From the NCBI GenBank assembly GCA_963775975.1, contig CAVZKX010000001.1:1952370-2016369 (forward strand): a stretch of 64,000 nt of DNA. Direction: 5' to 3'. This document shows, piece after piece, positions 45,554 to 53,868 of the stretch (positions within the stretch are counted from its first letter, which is position 1; each line of letters starts with the position of its first letter). The translations under genes were made by a program, and so were the position numbers. Origin of the DNA: JANXQG01 sp963775975. GTDB taxonomy: Bacteria > Planctomycetota > Planctomycetia > Pirellulales > Thermoguttaceae. The notes beneath the pieces are model-generated. The model worked only from the letters and a program-made list of their open reading frames with translations. It ran no database searches and was not told the DNA's origin.

Positions 45554-47278
45554 TTACTCCGGCCGAGAGATGTCGAGCTTCTTCATCTTCCAGTGCAAGG
45601 TGGAACGCTTCATGCCCAAACGAGAAGCGGCGCCCTTGGGACCGCCGAGGACCCAATTGGTTTCGCTAAGCACGGCGAGGATGTGGGCCCGCTCGGCCTG
45701 AGCCAGCTTTTGCCCGGCGTTGCCCTCACCCCCTGCCTCTCTCCCAGAGGGCGAGGGGAGCAAGACGCCCTCACCCCCGGCCCCTCTCCCGCCGCTGAGT
45801 ACAGCGGTGGGCGAGGGGAGCAATATCCGGCCTTCGGCCGCTGGCTTCTCGCCTCCGTTTTCATCCTTCATCCTTCCGCCTTCATCCTTTATTCCCCCGC
45901 CTTCATCCTTTACTCGAAGATCGCCCAACGGCACTTGAAGCGTCGGCCCCGGCGAGAGAATGACCGCGCGTTCGATGACGTTCTGCAGCTCTCGCACGTT
46001 GCCCGGCCAGGAATAATGCACCATCGCGTCCATGACTTGCGTGGGAATGTTTTCAATTCGCCGCCCCATGCGCCGGGCGTAGCGCTGGGTAAAATGGCGG
46101 ACCAGCCGCGGGATGTCGTCGCCGCGCTCGCGCAGCGGCGGCAAGGATAGCGGAAAAACATTGAGGCGGTAATAAAGGTCGTTGCGGAAGCGGCCCTCGG
46201 AAACCATTTGCCAAAGGTCGCGGTTGGTCGCCGCCACCAGCCGCACGTCCACCTTCAAGGTCTTCGTGCTGCCGAGGCGTTCGAACTCCTGTTCCTGCAG
46301 GACGCGGAGGAGCTTGGGCTGAAGTTCCAGCGGGATGTCGCCCACCTCGTCGAGAAAGAGCGTGCCTTGATGGGCCAGCTCAAAGCGGCCGATCTTTTGC
46401 GTGATCGCGCCGGTAAAGGCCCCTTTCTCATGGCCGAAAAGCTCGCTTTCCAAAAGGCCGGTGGGGATGGCCGCGCAGTTAAGCTTGACGAAGGTCCGCT
46501 GTTTGCGCGGGCTTAGCTCATGGACGGCGCGAGCGATGAGTTCCTTGCCGGTGCCCGTTTCGCCGCAAATGAGGACCGTGGAATCGGTGGGGGCGACGGT
46601 CTCGACATTTTTGAGGACCTTTCGCAGCACTTCACTCTCGCCCACGATTTCACCAAAATCGTGCTCGGTGCGGACCTCTTCCTCCAGATAGGCCTTTTCC
46701 TTGGCGAGCTTATCCTTGAGCGATTCGATTTCCTGAAAGGCCAGGGCGTTCTCGACGGCCAGGGCTACTTGGTTGGCGACCAACTGCAGGAAGCACGAGT
46801 CGCGCGGATCGTAGGCCGCGGGCTGCTTACTGGCGAAGGCAAGCGTGCCCAGCTTGCGCCGCGCCGTGGTCAGCGGAAGCTCGCACATGCTTTCGATTTC
46901 ATAGGAGCCAATCTCCTTGACGAGCAGCGGCCAACGGCCAATCTCTTCGGCGCTCGATATTATGTTCGGTTGCTGAGTTTCCAAGACAATCCCGGCCGGC
47001 GTGCCGTCGATGGGCACGCTCGTCGGCGAAAGCGGTGTAGGATCACAAGCCTCCAGAACGTGCTGGCGGACGGTGTTAGTCGCGACATCGTAGAGGAGCA
47101 GCGCCAGATAATCGAAGCTCACCACTTGATGGAGCCGAACGGCCAACTCATGGAACAGTGCGCCGAGATCGTGGTGCAGGGCGATGGCCTCGGAAACCGC
47201 CAGCAAGGCGCGGTGCCTGTCGCCGCAGGCCGTCGCATCGGCGGGGGCATCGACGTTAGTCACATTCGCAGCCGTCAT
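45554..47278 (-). CDS. FhlA-like sigma-54 activator with GAF domain
   Basis: About 574 residues. An N-terminal GAF domain (~20-190; HQVVSFDYLALLLYD, SMCELPLTTARRKLGTLAFAS) is followed by a short coiled coil. The AAA+ domain has Walker A GETGTGKELIA, GAFTGA, Walker B LFLDEVGDIP and SWPGNVRELQN. A C-terminal Fis-type helix (LGGPKGAASRLGMKRSTLHWKMKKL) ends it. Between AAA+ and HTH lies a ~65-residue linker entirely made of repeats (KDEGG units from 45860-45915 and the PSP/GGEG segments from 45722-45826). The ATG at 47278 overlaps the upstream SDR stop (TGATG); GTG at 47287 is an alternative. Similar to formate hydrogenlyase activators; ligand unknown. Confidence 0.9.
   Translation of the reverse strand: MTAANVTNVDAPADATACGDRHRALLAVSEAIALHHDLGALFHELAVRLHQVVSFDYLALLLYDVATNTVRQHVLEACDPTPLSPTSVPIDGTPAGIVLETQQPNIISSAEEIGRWPLLVKEIGSYEIESMCELPLTTARRKLGTLAFASKQPAAYDPRDSCFLQLVANQVALAVENALAFQEIESLKDKLAKEKAYLEEEVRTEHDFGEIVGESEVLRKVLKNVETVAPTDSTVLICGETGTGKELIARAVHELSPRKQRTFVKLNCAAIPTGLLESELFGHEKGAFTGAITQKIGRFELAHQGTLFLDEVGDIPLELQPKLLRVLQEQEFERLGSTKTLKVDVRLVAATNRDLWQMVSEGRFRNDLYYRLNVFPLSLPPLRERGDDIPRLVRHFTQRYARRMGRRIENIPTQVMDAMVHYSWPGNVRELQNVIERAVILSPGPTLQVPLGDLRVKDEGGGIKDEGGRMKDENGGEKPAAEGRILLPSPTAVLSGGRGAGGEGVLLPSPSGREAGGEGNAGQKLAQAERAHILAVLSETNWVLGGPKGAASRLGMKRSTLHWKMKKLDISRPE
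45722..45826. repeat. two copies of a C-rich hairpin repeat inside a coding sequence
   Basis: Copy 1 (45722-45763) and copy 2 (45769-45826) both begin GCCCTCACCCCC and end GGGCGAGGGGAGCAA. Copy 2 has an added CCGCTG-AGTA-CAGCGG stem in its middle. Each folds because CCTCTCCC-type and GGGCGAGGGG-type parts pair. They lie within the linker of the FhlA-like gene. Confidence 0.8.
45860..45915. repeat. 7-bp tandem array inside a coding sequence
   Basis: Eight consecutive heptamers, four of them exactly TTCATCC, the rest related (TTCCGCC, TTTATTC, CCCCGCC, TTTACTC). On the coding (minus) strand they give repeating KDEGG residues in the linker of the FhlA-like activator. Confidence 0.85.
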
Positions 47279-48063
47279 CAGAAGCACGCTTGAACCGTTC
47301 CACCATCCACCCGCAGGGCGGCCCCGTTGGTCGCGGCGGACAGCGGACTGCAGACGTAAGTCACCAGATTGGCCACCTCTTCGGCCGTAGCGAACCGCTT
47401 CAACAGCGAAGATGGGCGGACGTTCTTGAAAAACTCCGTCTCAAACTCGGCAAAAGGTTTGCCGCCGCTAAGCTGACCCGCAAATTCCTCTACGCCGGCG
47501 GTACGCGTCGGACCGGGCAACACCGCATTCACTGTGACCGCCGTGCCGGCGCACAATTCGGCCAAGCCGCGCGAAACGGCAAGCTGCGCGGTCTTCGTCA
47601 TGCCGTAATGGATCATCTCGGCGGGCGTATGGATTGCACTCTCGCTGCTGATGAAAACGATCCGCCCCCAGTTCCGCTCCTTCATGCCGGGCAAATACGC
47701 ACGGCTCAGGCGCACGCCGCTGAGCACGTTAACCTCGAAAAACCGCCGCCACTCGTCGTCGGTTATATCAGCAAACGGCTTTGGCTCGAAAATGCCAAGG
47801 TTGTTCACGAGAATGTCCACGTGCGGGAAACGTTGGAGCAACGCGTCTGCCGCCGCCGTGGAGAGATCGCCCGCGAAGGTTTCAATCTTGGCATCCGGCA
47901 CGGCCTCGACAATCTGAGCCTTCGCCTCAGCGACTGCTTTCTCCGAACGGCCGTTCACGATGACTCGCGCTCCTTCGCGGGCCAGGCCGGTGGCAATGGC
48001 AAATCCAATTCCTTTGGTGGAGCCCGAGACGAGGGCAGTCTTGTCGGCTATTTTTAGGTTCAT
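47278..48063 (-). CDS. short-chain dehydrogenase/reductase (SDR)
   Basis: 261-residue classical SDR. The cofactor motif TGxxxGIG is present as SGSTKGIGFAIA, with NNLGIFEPKPF (NNAG variant), and catalytic S in FISSESAIH and YGMTK (Y-x3-K). It ends in the usual VDGGTVQACF. NAD(P)-dependent oxidoreductase of unknown substrate. Stop overlaps the FhlA-like start; it follows the other SDR gene by about 120 bases. Confidence 0.87.
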   Translation of the reverse strand: MNLKIADKTALVSGSTKGIGFAIATGLAREGARVIVNGRSEKAVAEAKAQIVEAVPDAKIETFAGDLSTAAADALLQRFPHVDILVNNLGIFEPKPFADITDDEWRRFFEVNVLSGVRLSRAYLPGMKERNWGRIVFISSESAIHTPAEMIHYGMTKTAQLAVSRGLAELCAGTAVTVNAVLPGPTRTAGVEEFAGQLSGGKPFAEFETEFFKNVRPSSLLKRFATAEEVANLVTYVCSPLSAATNGAALRVDGGTVQACF

Positions 48064-48184
48064 GGATTAAATGGCATGTATTAAATTGCACCGTGGCGGC
48101 GCCGCCTGAATTACCCTGTAACATGCTATCAATTTCAATCAGTATAGGCAGGCGCGCACCATGCGGCAAGTTGAGCTTCTCGCA

Positions 48185-48941
48185 TCACTGTGCAGTGAAG
48201 CCGCCGTCCACCAGCAGACTGTGACCGGTCACGAATGACGACTTGCTGGATGAAAGCCAGATGGCCGCGTCGGCGATCTCTTCTGATTTGCCGATCCGCC
48301 CGATGGGGTGCATTGCGGTCATTTGCGCGAAACTCAGGACTCTCGCCGGCAAAGCGCTGAAACATATCGGTTTCGATGACCGCCGGCAGAATGGCGTTGA
48401 CGCGGATGCCTTGTTTGCCGAACTCCAGGGCGGCCGATTTCGTGAGGCCAATGACGGCATGCTTGCTGGCCACGTAGATCTCAGCGCCCGCAAAGGCGAT
48501 GACGCCCAACGCCGAAGAAGTGTTCACAATGGAGCCGCCGCCCGTCTTGAGCATGGCCGGGATTTCGTACTTCATGCTCAGCCAGACGCCCTTCACGTTG
48601 ATGTCCATGACACGATCGTAAGTCTCTTCGTCCTGATCGAGAAACGGAGCGGGTTCCTGCTCGATGCCGGCATTGTTGAAAGCAAAGTCGAGCCGGCCAA
48701 ACTTTTGCATCGTCCGCTGGACGAGTTCCTTGACCTGGGCCGCCTTCGACACATCTGTCATCACGAAAAACCCTTCGCCTCCCTCGGCCCGGAGGAGCCG
48801 CACGGTCTCTTCACCCTCGGCCGTTCGTCGGCCGGCAACAACGACCTTGGCTCCTTCCCTCGCAAAAGCGACCGCGGTAGCTCGGCCGATTCCTGAGGTT
48901 CCGCCCGTCACTATCGCCACTTTGTTTTGAAACTCGTTCAT
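48185..48941 (-). CDS. short-chain dehydrogenase/reductase (SDR), frame break near 48330
   Basis: Classical SDR: TGGTSGIGRATA cofactor motif, NNAGIEQEPAPF, catalytic serine in VNTSSALGVIA and YVASKHAVIG (Y-x3-K). After GESPEF at about 48330 the frame slips by one base; the homologous ending MTAMHPIGRIGKSEEIAD to VDGGFTAQ reads in another frame to a stop at 48185. The original frame runs on to 48135 as nonsense. The ATG at 48941 has GGAGA upstream. Divergent from the TetR gene, so probably the TetR target. Confidence 0.85.
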
Positions 48942-48956
48942 CTGCGATCTCCTCAC

Positions 48957-48985
48957 TTGAGTTTATTTGTACCGAACGGTATAAT
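48957..48985 (+). promoter_or_regulatory. sigma-70 promoter with overlapping TetR-type operator
   Basis: TTGAGT (48957-48962) and TATAAT (48980-48985) are separated by 17 bases and read toward the TetR gene. The palindrome TACCGAACGGTA (48970-48981) overlaps the -10 element, a typical TetR/AcrR operator and suggestive of autorepression as well as control of the divergent SDR. Confidence 0.7.
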
Positions 48986-49050
48986 GGAAGTGTAGGGAGC
49001 CGGCACGGCCGGTCAAGGGCCTAAAAACAGTTTTTTTGAAGGAGGTCGCC

Positions 49051-49638
49051 GTGCCCTCGGGCCGCATACGACAATTCGACGTGGATGACGCGCTGGACCG
49101 CGCGCTGGAGGTCTTCTGGGCACGCGGATACGAAGGCGCCACGCTGCCGGAGTTGACCCGCACCATGGGGATCAACCGCCCTAGCCTCTACGCCGCCTTC
49201 GGAAACAAGGAGCAGTTGTTTCGCAAGGCGCTTGAGCGTTACCAAACGGGGCCGGTATCGTTCATGACCGAGGCCGTGCGCAAGCCGACCGCTCGGGCTG
49301 TGGCGGAAGCGATTTTCGCGGGATTCGTCAAGATGCAGCGCCACCGCGACAAAGTGCGCGGATGCCTGATTGTGTCCGGGGCACTCGCTTGCGGCAAGGA
49401 AGCGGAAACCGTGCGCCGGGAGTTGGCGCGATTGAGGCAGACGATAGTAACGACGTTACGGGCGAGGTTCGAGCGGGCCGTGCAGGACGGCGACCTGCCG
49501 GCGGGCACCGCTTGCGCGACGCTTGCGCGGTACATCGCCACGGTGCTGAACGGCCTGGCGGTTCAGTCGGCCAGCGGGGCGACCGGGAAGGAGTTGCGGC
49601 GGGTTTCTGCGCTGGCCATGCGAGCCTGGCCGACTTGA
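49051..49638 (+). CDS. TetR/AcrR family transcriptional regulator
   Basis: 195 residues. N-terminal helix-turn-helix: FDVDDALDRALEVFWARGYEGA then LPELTRTMGINRPSLYAAFGNKEQLFRKAL, the classic TetR pattern. The C-terminal ligand-binding part contains CLIVSGALACGKEAE, seen in repressors of SDR/quinone-stress genes. The GTG at 49051 is chosen because AAGGAGGT lies 5 bases upstream; a TTG at 49036 is in frame. It is divergent from the SDR pair and preceded by its own operator-like palindrome. Confidence 0.88.
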   Translation: MPSGRIRQFDVDDALDRALEVFWARGYEGATLPELTRTMGINRPSLYAAFGNKEQLFRKALERYQTGPVSFMTEAVRKPTARAVAEAIFAGFVKMQRHRDKVRGCLIVSGALACGKEAETVRRELARLRQTIVTTLRARFERAVQDGDLPAGTACATLARYIATVLNGLAVQSASGATGKELRRVSALAMRAWPT

Positions 49639-49738
49639 CCCGTCGCCAGGGGATTACCAGGTCTATCCCTGCGATACCTAATATGCTTGATTCTCCATCC
49701 AAGGGCGACGTTGGCGTCTCCCGATCCTGCTTGCTAGA

Positions 49739-50338
49739 TCAAGAGCAAAGTTTATTGGCTATCGTTGTCACGTGGCGACCCTGGAAACGAGCCATGGCAA
49801 GCTCCTTCTCGCTCGGCTGGCGTGAGCCATCTGCACCCGCGATGGTCGCCGCCCCCCACGGCGAGCCGCCCTTGACTTCGCTGATGTCGGCCAGTTCGGG
49901 ACAAGCATACGGCAGCCCGACGTAAATCATGCCGAGGTGCATCAGAGTATTGACGAAGCTGATGATTGTGCTCTCGTTTCCGCCGCCAGTCCCGGTACTG
50001 GTAAAAACGCTTGCGACTTTTCCGACAAGTACGCCTTTTACCCAAAGGCCGCCCGTCTGGTCGAGGAAGTTACGCATCTGGGCGGTCATGTTGCCGAACC
50101 GGGTTGGCGTGCCAAACAGGATTGCGTCGTAGTCGCCCAATTCGTTTGGCGAGGCAATGGGGGCTGCCTGGTCGAGCTTCACACCATGCTGTTTGGCAAT
50201 ATCGAGCGGCATGGTTTCAGGCACTCGCTTGATCGTGACTTCAACGCCTTTCACCGAGCTTGCCCCCTCTGCGATGGCCGCAGCGAGCTTCTCGACATGG
50301 CCGTACATCGAATAGTAGAGAACGAGAACCTTGGTCAT
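49739..50338 (-). CDS. wrbA: NAD(P)H:quinone oxidoreductase WrbA
   Basis: 199-residue flavodoxin-like type IV quinone reductase. FMN phosphate loop VLYYSMYGHVEKLA, FGTPTRFGNMTAQMRNFLDQTG and STGTGGGNESTI are diagnostic; ends GRHVTTIANKL. Two-electron reduction of quinones limits redox cycling. It is convergent with the TetR gene and may be part of the same quinone/electrophile stress response. Confidence 0.93.
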   Translation of the reverse strand: MTKVLVLYYSMYGHVEKLAAAIAEGASSVKGVEVTIKRVPETMPLDIAKQHGVKLDQAAPIASPNELGDYDAILFGTPTRFGNMTAQMRNFLDQTGGLWVKGVLVGKVASVFTSTGTGGGNESTIISFVNTLMHLGMIYVGLPYACPELADISEVKGGSPWGAATIAGADGSRQPSEKELAMARFQGRHVTTIANKLCS

Positions 50339-50758
50339 AATCGTATCCTTTCTGAAATGGAAGAGAATTGGTCGGTCATGGTTGTATTACGCCAGGTCGA
50401 AGAGCATTATCTCTAACGCATCGCTCGCGAGCAAGGAACCCCGTTTTCTCTAAGCGGTCGATAAGGTCATTAATGCGTCCAAGGCTGGACACTTGGTTCG
50501 CGGACTTCGTGTCGCTCGGCCATTTTCTATAAGGACAACTGGCATACTTCGTTCTGAGAATGTTGTCCGCCTTCCACGCTCAGTAATTCGACGGGCGACG
50601 TGCCAGTTTCAGGCAACAAGACGATGAGCATTTCGTTCTTGAGTACGTCAAACACAGAGGTCACTAAGTCAAAACCGCTTCCGCGCAAATGGACACTTTC
50701 GCATGCCAATTGGCGGCCCTGCACTGTTGCATGAAAGAAAGCGGAGCAGCGACCGCCC
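50339..50758. other. gene-free stretch before the efflux operon
   Basis: No recognisable gene or strong repeat. Frames here are random-looking. It presumably contains the promoter of the efflux operon, but I see no clear -35/-10 or -24/-12 element. Confidence 0.4.
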
Positions 50759-52636
50759 ATGAACGCGACAAACGCCACAGCGGCAAACGGCGTTTCGGGC
50801 CATGCCGAGAACTGGTTTTTTACAAGCAGAAACGATATCATGTTCGCTCTGCGTACCACTGTCGCCGGGCTAGCAGCACTGTTTACGGCCATGTGGCTGC
50901 AACTCGATGTGCCGCGGTGGGCAATGTGGACGGTCTTCATTATCAGCCCGCCGGTGCATGGAAACGCGGTTCGAAAGACGGTCGCGCGTGTCATCGGCAC
51001 GTTCATCGGCTGCGTGATGGGCGTTGCAGTCGCGGGCCTGTTTCCGCAGGACCGAATCGGCTTTTATCTAACGTTTTCGGCATGGCTCGGAGCCTGCGCA
51101 TACTGGGCAACTCTCAAGCGAGGGTTTGTGTCATACGGCGCCAGCCTTGCGGCGTTCACTTCGGCGATTATCTCGGCGGGCGTTTCTTCGGCGCCGCTGG
51201 ACGTGTTTCCCACCGCACTTTCTCGGGGTTCAGCGACCCTGGTGGGCGTTCTTTTTGCCCTCTTGGCTTCGGGAAGCGCGGCAGTAAGCGACGATGTCCC
51301 CAGCGAGCTGGCCGATCGTGTATGCGGCCTGTCGTCCGATGTGCTTGGATGGGCAACAGAGTATCTTGAGCGACATTTGAGTTTGCGCCGAACTCACGAA
51401 CTCGAGGATGCTCCGTTCACGGCGGACATCTTGAGCTTGGACGATCGCCGGATAAGCGCGATGGCGGAGCGGCCGGCGCTCAACTGGGTTGCGGAATGGA
51501 TTGTGGGGCTTCCGACGGCGCTCTTATCATTGCAATCCGCGGTGCTTTCCATCGGCCGGGCGATCCGTGCCGGCACGGCTAATTGCATCGACGTTCAACA
51601 GACCATGCAGGCCCTGATGGGCGTCCGCGAGATTCTAAAGCCTGGCCCGACGATACTCTTGCCGGCGCTGCGAGAACAGGCTGTTTCCTTATCTCGCCTT
51701 CACGATCATTTTAATGAGCCGCAATTGAACGAAGCCACCAAGACGGAGGCGAGCCGGAGAGTTTCAGTTTCAGAATCTGCTATCCCCGCGGCGAAAGAAA
51801 TCGTTTCCTCGCTCGAATACGTGCTAGCCTCAGTCGAGGCCATGCTTGTGCTCGAAGAACCGAAGGTGACCACGCTGAATTACTATCCCGCGCCGAGATT
51901 TTTCGTTCCCCGAGGGCGAGCGACAATAAACCTCTTGCGGACAATCGCCGGAATGCTAGTGGGTTTTGTCATCTGGGATGTTACGGCATGGACCGAGGGC
52001 CCGCTGTTCATGGCTAACGTCGCGGTGGCTTTAGTGATATTTGTATCACTCGATGACCCGGTGGCCGGCAATCGAATTAATCTTCTGGGCACGGCCGCCG
52101 GAGGCGTAGCGGCAATCGCGGCCAAGTTTATGCTTATGCCGTGGTCCAACGACCCGCTCTGGCTGGCGTTCGTACTGTTCCTGTTGCTCTTTTTTGCCGT
52201 CTTCGCGGAGACGAAGGCCAAGTATGCCAGCCTCGGAATCTTTTACATCAATGCAGTGCTCGTTCTGCTTGAACCGACCAATCCTCAGCAGTACGATCTT
52301 TCACTGGCGCTGAACAGCCTGGTTGCGCTCATCGCGGCCTATGCGTTCGTTCCGCTGGTATTCATGGCGATCGGCACGCCCAAGATCGGCGCGGAAAGAG
52401 TCGATAACTTGTTGAACCAGATGCAGATTCGCCTGCGAGCAATAAAGACCAACCCGCCACTTGTCCGCGCCCAGCAACTGACTTGGGAAACGGAAATGTA
52501 TGATGCCATGCAGCAACTGGCGGCGTCCACCAACGATCCACACGATCGGGCTCGTGCGGTCGACTATTTGCTCGCCGGGCGGCAGGCGTGTGGTTTGGTT
52601 GCTGCGCCTAGCTTAACCGCGATAGTACTCGGTTAG
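50759..52636 (+). CDS. FUSC-family efflux protein (AaeB-like)
   Basis: 625-residue membrane protein of the fusaric-acid-resistance / aromatic-acid exporter family. Two similar hydrophobic blocks (about residues 28-170 and 385-530) each hold ~5-6 helices separated by a ~200-residue soluble domain. Motifs include the first-block ALRTTVAGLAALFTAMWLQL and second-block INLLRTIAGMLVGFVIWDV. It would pump aromatic or weak-acid compounds out with the DUF1656 and HlyD-type proteins encoded downstream. ATG at 50759 used; ATG 50840 is possible. Confidence 0.85.
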   Translation: MNATNATAANGVSGHAENWFFTSRNDIMFALRTTVAGLAALFTAMWLQLDVPRWAMWTVFIISPPVHGNAVRKTVARVIGTFIGCVMGVAVAGLFPQDRIGFYLTFSAWLGACAYWATLKRGFVSYGASLAAFTSAIISAGVSSAPLDVFPTALSRGSATLVGVLFALLASGSAAVSDDVPSELADRVCGLSSDVLGWATEYLERHLSLRRTHELEDAPFTADILSLDDRRISAMAERPALNWVAEWIVGLPTALLSLQSAVLSIGRAIRAGTANCIDVQQTMQALMGVREILKPGPTILLPALREQAVSLSRLHDHFNEPQLNEATKTEASRRVSVSESAIPAAKEIVSSLEYVLASVEAMLVLEEPKVTTLNYYPAPRFFVPRGRATINLLRTIAGMLVGFVIWDVTAWTEGPLFMANVAVALVIFVSLDDPVAGNRINLLGTAAGGVAAIAAKFMLMPWSNDPLWLAFVLFLLLFFAVFAETKAKYASLGIFYINAVLVLLEPTNPQQYDLSLALNSLVALIAAYAFVPLVFMAIGTPKIGAERVDNLLNQMQIRLRAIKTNPPLVRAQQLTWETEMYDAMQQLAASTNDPHDRARAVDYLLAGRQACGLVAAPSLTAIVLG

Positions 52637-52653
52637 TTTAGAGAGGTTCATTT

Positions 52654-52869
52654 ATGTTCCCGCCGCTCCGCGAGATTGATTGTTTCGGCGTCTTTATGGA
52701 CCCCGCGGCGTTGATGCTCGGGGTATGTGCGGTGATTTTTCTGATCGCTCGCTGGGCGATGAACCGGTTCGTCGATCTAAATCGCTATGTTTGGCGTCGA
52801 CCGCTATTTGAGATCGCGTCGTTTGTCGTTTTTTATAGCCTGGCAATACTGATGATGCGCCCGAGATAG
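52654..52869 (+). CDS. DUF1656 small membrane protein (AaeX-like)
   Basis: 71 residues with two hydrophobic helices (ALMLGVCAVIFLIARWAM and FEIASFVVFYSLAILMM). PREIDCFGVF-like start and the RPLFEIASFVVFY segment are typical of DUF1656/AaeX proteins, always found between FUSC and HlyD genes of such efflux operons. Role in the pump unknown. ATG at 52654 with GAGAGG upstream. Confidence 0.85.
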   Translation: MFPPLREIDCFGVFMDPAALMLGVCAVIFLIARWAMNRFVDLNRYVWRRPLFEIASFVVFYSLAILMMRPR

Positions 52870-52886
52870 TGGCAGGGAGAACTCAA

Positions 52887-53813
52887 ATGGTCGGCAGTAA
52901 ACCGATTTCGCCGACTGTGGTCAATAAAGGCCGTTCGGTAAAGATCGCCCGCGGATTACGCGTGGCGATCACGGGGACCGTCGCGATTGCGGCAATTGTG
53001 TTGGGCATAGCCGCATTTCGGTTTTACGAATACACGCCCTGGACCCGCGATGGGAGAATCAATGTATATGTCGTCGCCACCGCTCCGGAGGTCAGTGGAA
53101 GAATAGACGACGTACCTGTGAAAGACAATCAATACGTTCACCAAGGCGACTTGCTTTTTGCAATCGATCCACGGGACTACACGGTCGCCGTCAAGCGAGC
53201 GAAAGCCGCATTGGACGCCGCTAAAGCTCAGTTTGCGCAGCAACAAGAGGACTCCCTCCGCCGTAAGAGAATGCCGCCGGGCGCAGTCTCGGTGGAGGAG
53301 GCAGATACTTTTGCCACCAACGCCAAAATCCGTGCCGCCGACTTGGAAGCGGCTGAGGCAGCCCTGTACAAAGCCGAAATTGACTTGGAGCGATGCCAGG
53401 TCCGCTCACCGGTCGATGGATGGGTGACGAGTCTTACCGTGCGCGTCGGGGACTATGCGACCGCGGGACAGAGGCAGATGAGCGTCGTCGATGCGAACTC
53501 CTTTTGGATTAACGGTTACTTCGAGGAAACCCAGTTGCGCAACATTCGGATTGGCGCCGACGCACGTGCGCTGTTGATGGGATATCCCGACTCCAAGCTG
53601 GCGGGACACGTCGATAGCATTGGACGCGCGATTGACAATACAGATGCCACCCCTAACTCGGAAGGCCTGCCAAAGGTCAGCCCCGTTTTTACGTGGGTCC
53701 GCTTGGCGCAGCGAATTCCGGTGCGAATTCATATTGACGAGGTGCCCGAGAATATCCACCTCGCCGCAGGCGAGACGTGTACTCTGTATATAAACACATC
53801 GGCGAATCGATAA
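52887..53813 (+). CDS. HlyD-family periplasmic adaptor (AaeA-like)
   Basis: 308-residue membrane-fusion protein of the efflux pump. N-terminal anchor helix (VAITGTVAIAAIVLGIAAF, about 24-43), biotinyl-lipoyl half motif VSGRIDDVPVKDNQYVHQGDLLFAID, a helical hairpin of ~90 residues, second lipoyl half VRSPVDGWVTSLTVRVGDY, and a beta-barrel with SFWINGYFEETQLRNIR. GGGAGA precedes the ATG at 52887; the GTG at 52869 overlapping the previous stop is less likely. Confidence 0.9.
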   Translation: MVGSKPISPTVVNKGRSVKIARGLRVAITGTVAIAAIVLGIAAFRFYEYTPWTRDGRINVYVVATAPEVSGRIDDVPVKDNQYVHQGDLLFAIDPRDYTVAVKRAKAALDAAKAQFAQQQEDSLRRKRMPPGAVSVEEADTFATNAKIRAADLEAAEAALYKAEIDLERCQVRSPVDGWVTSLTVRVGDYATAGQRQMSVVDANSFWINGYFEETQLRNIRIGADARALLMGYPDSKLAGHVDSIGRAIDNTDATPNSEGLPKVSPVFTWVRLAQRIPVRIHIDEVPENIHLAAGETCTLYINTSANR

Positions 53814-53868
53814 GACGTTCGTTGGACACTAATGCGTGCCTACTTGCCGCATTCGCCTCGTTTGAGTA

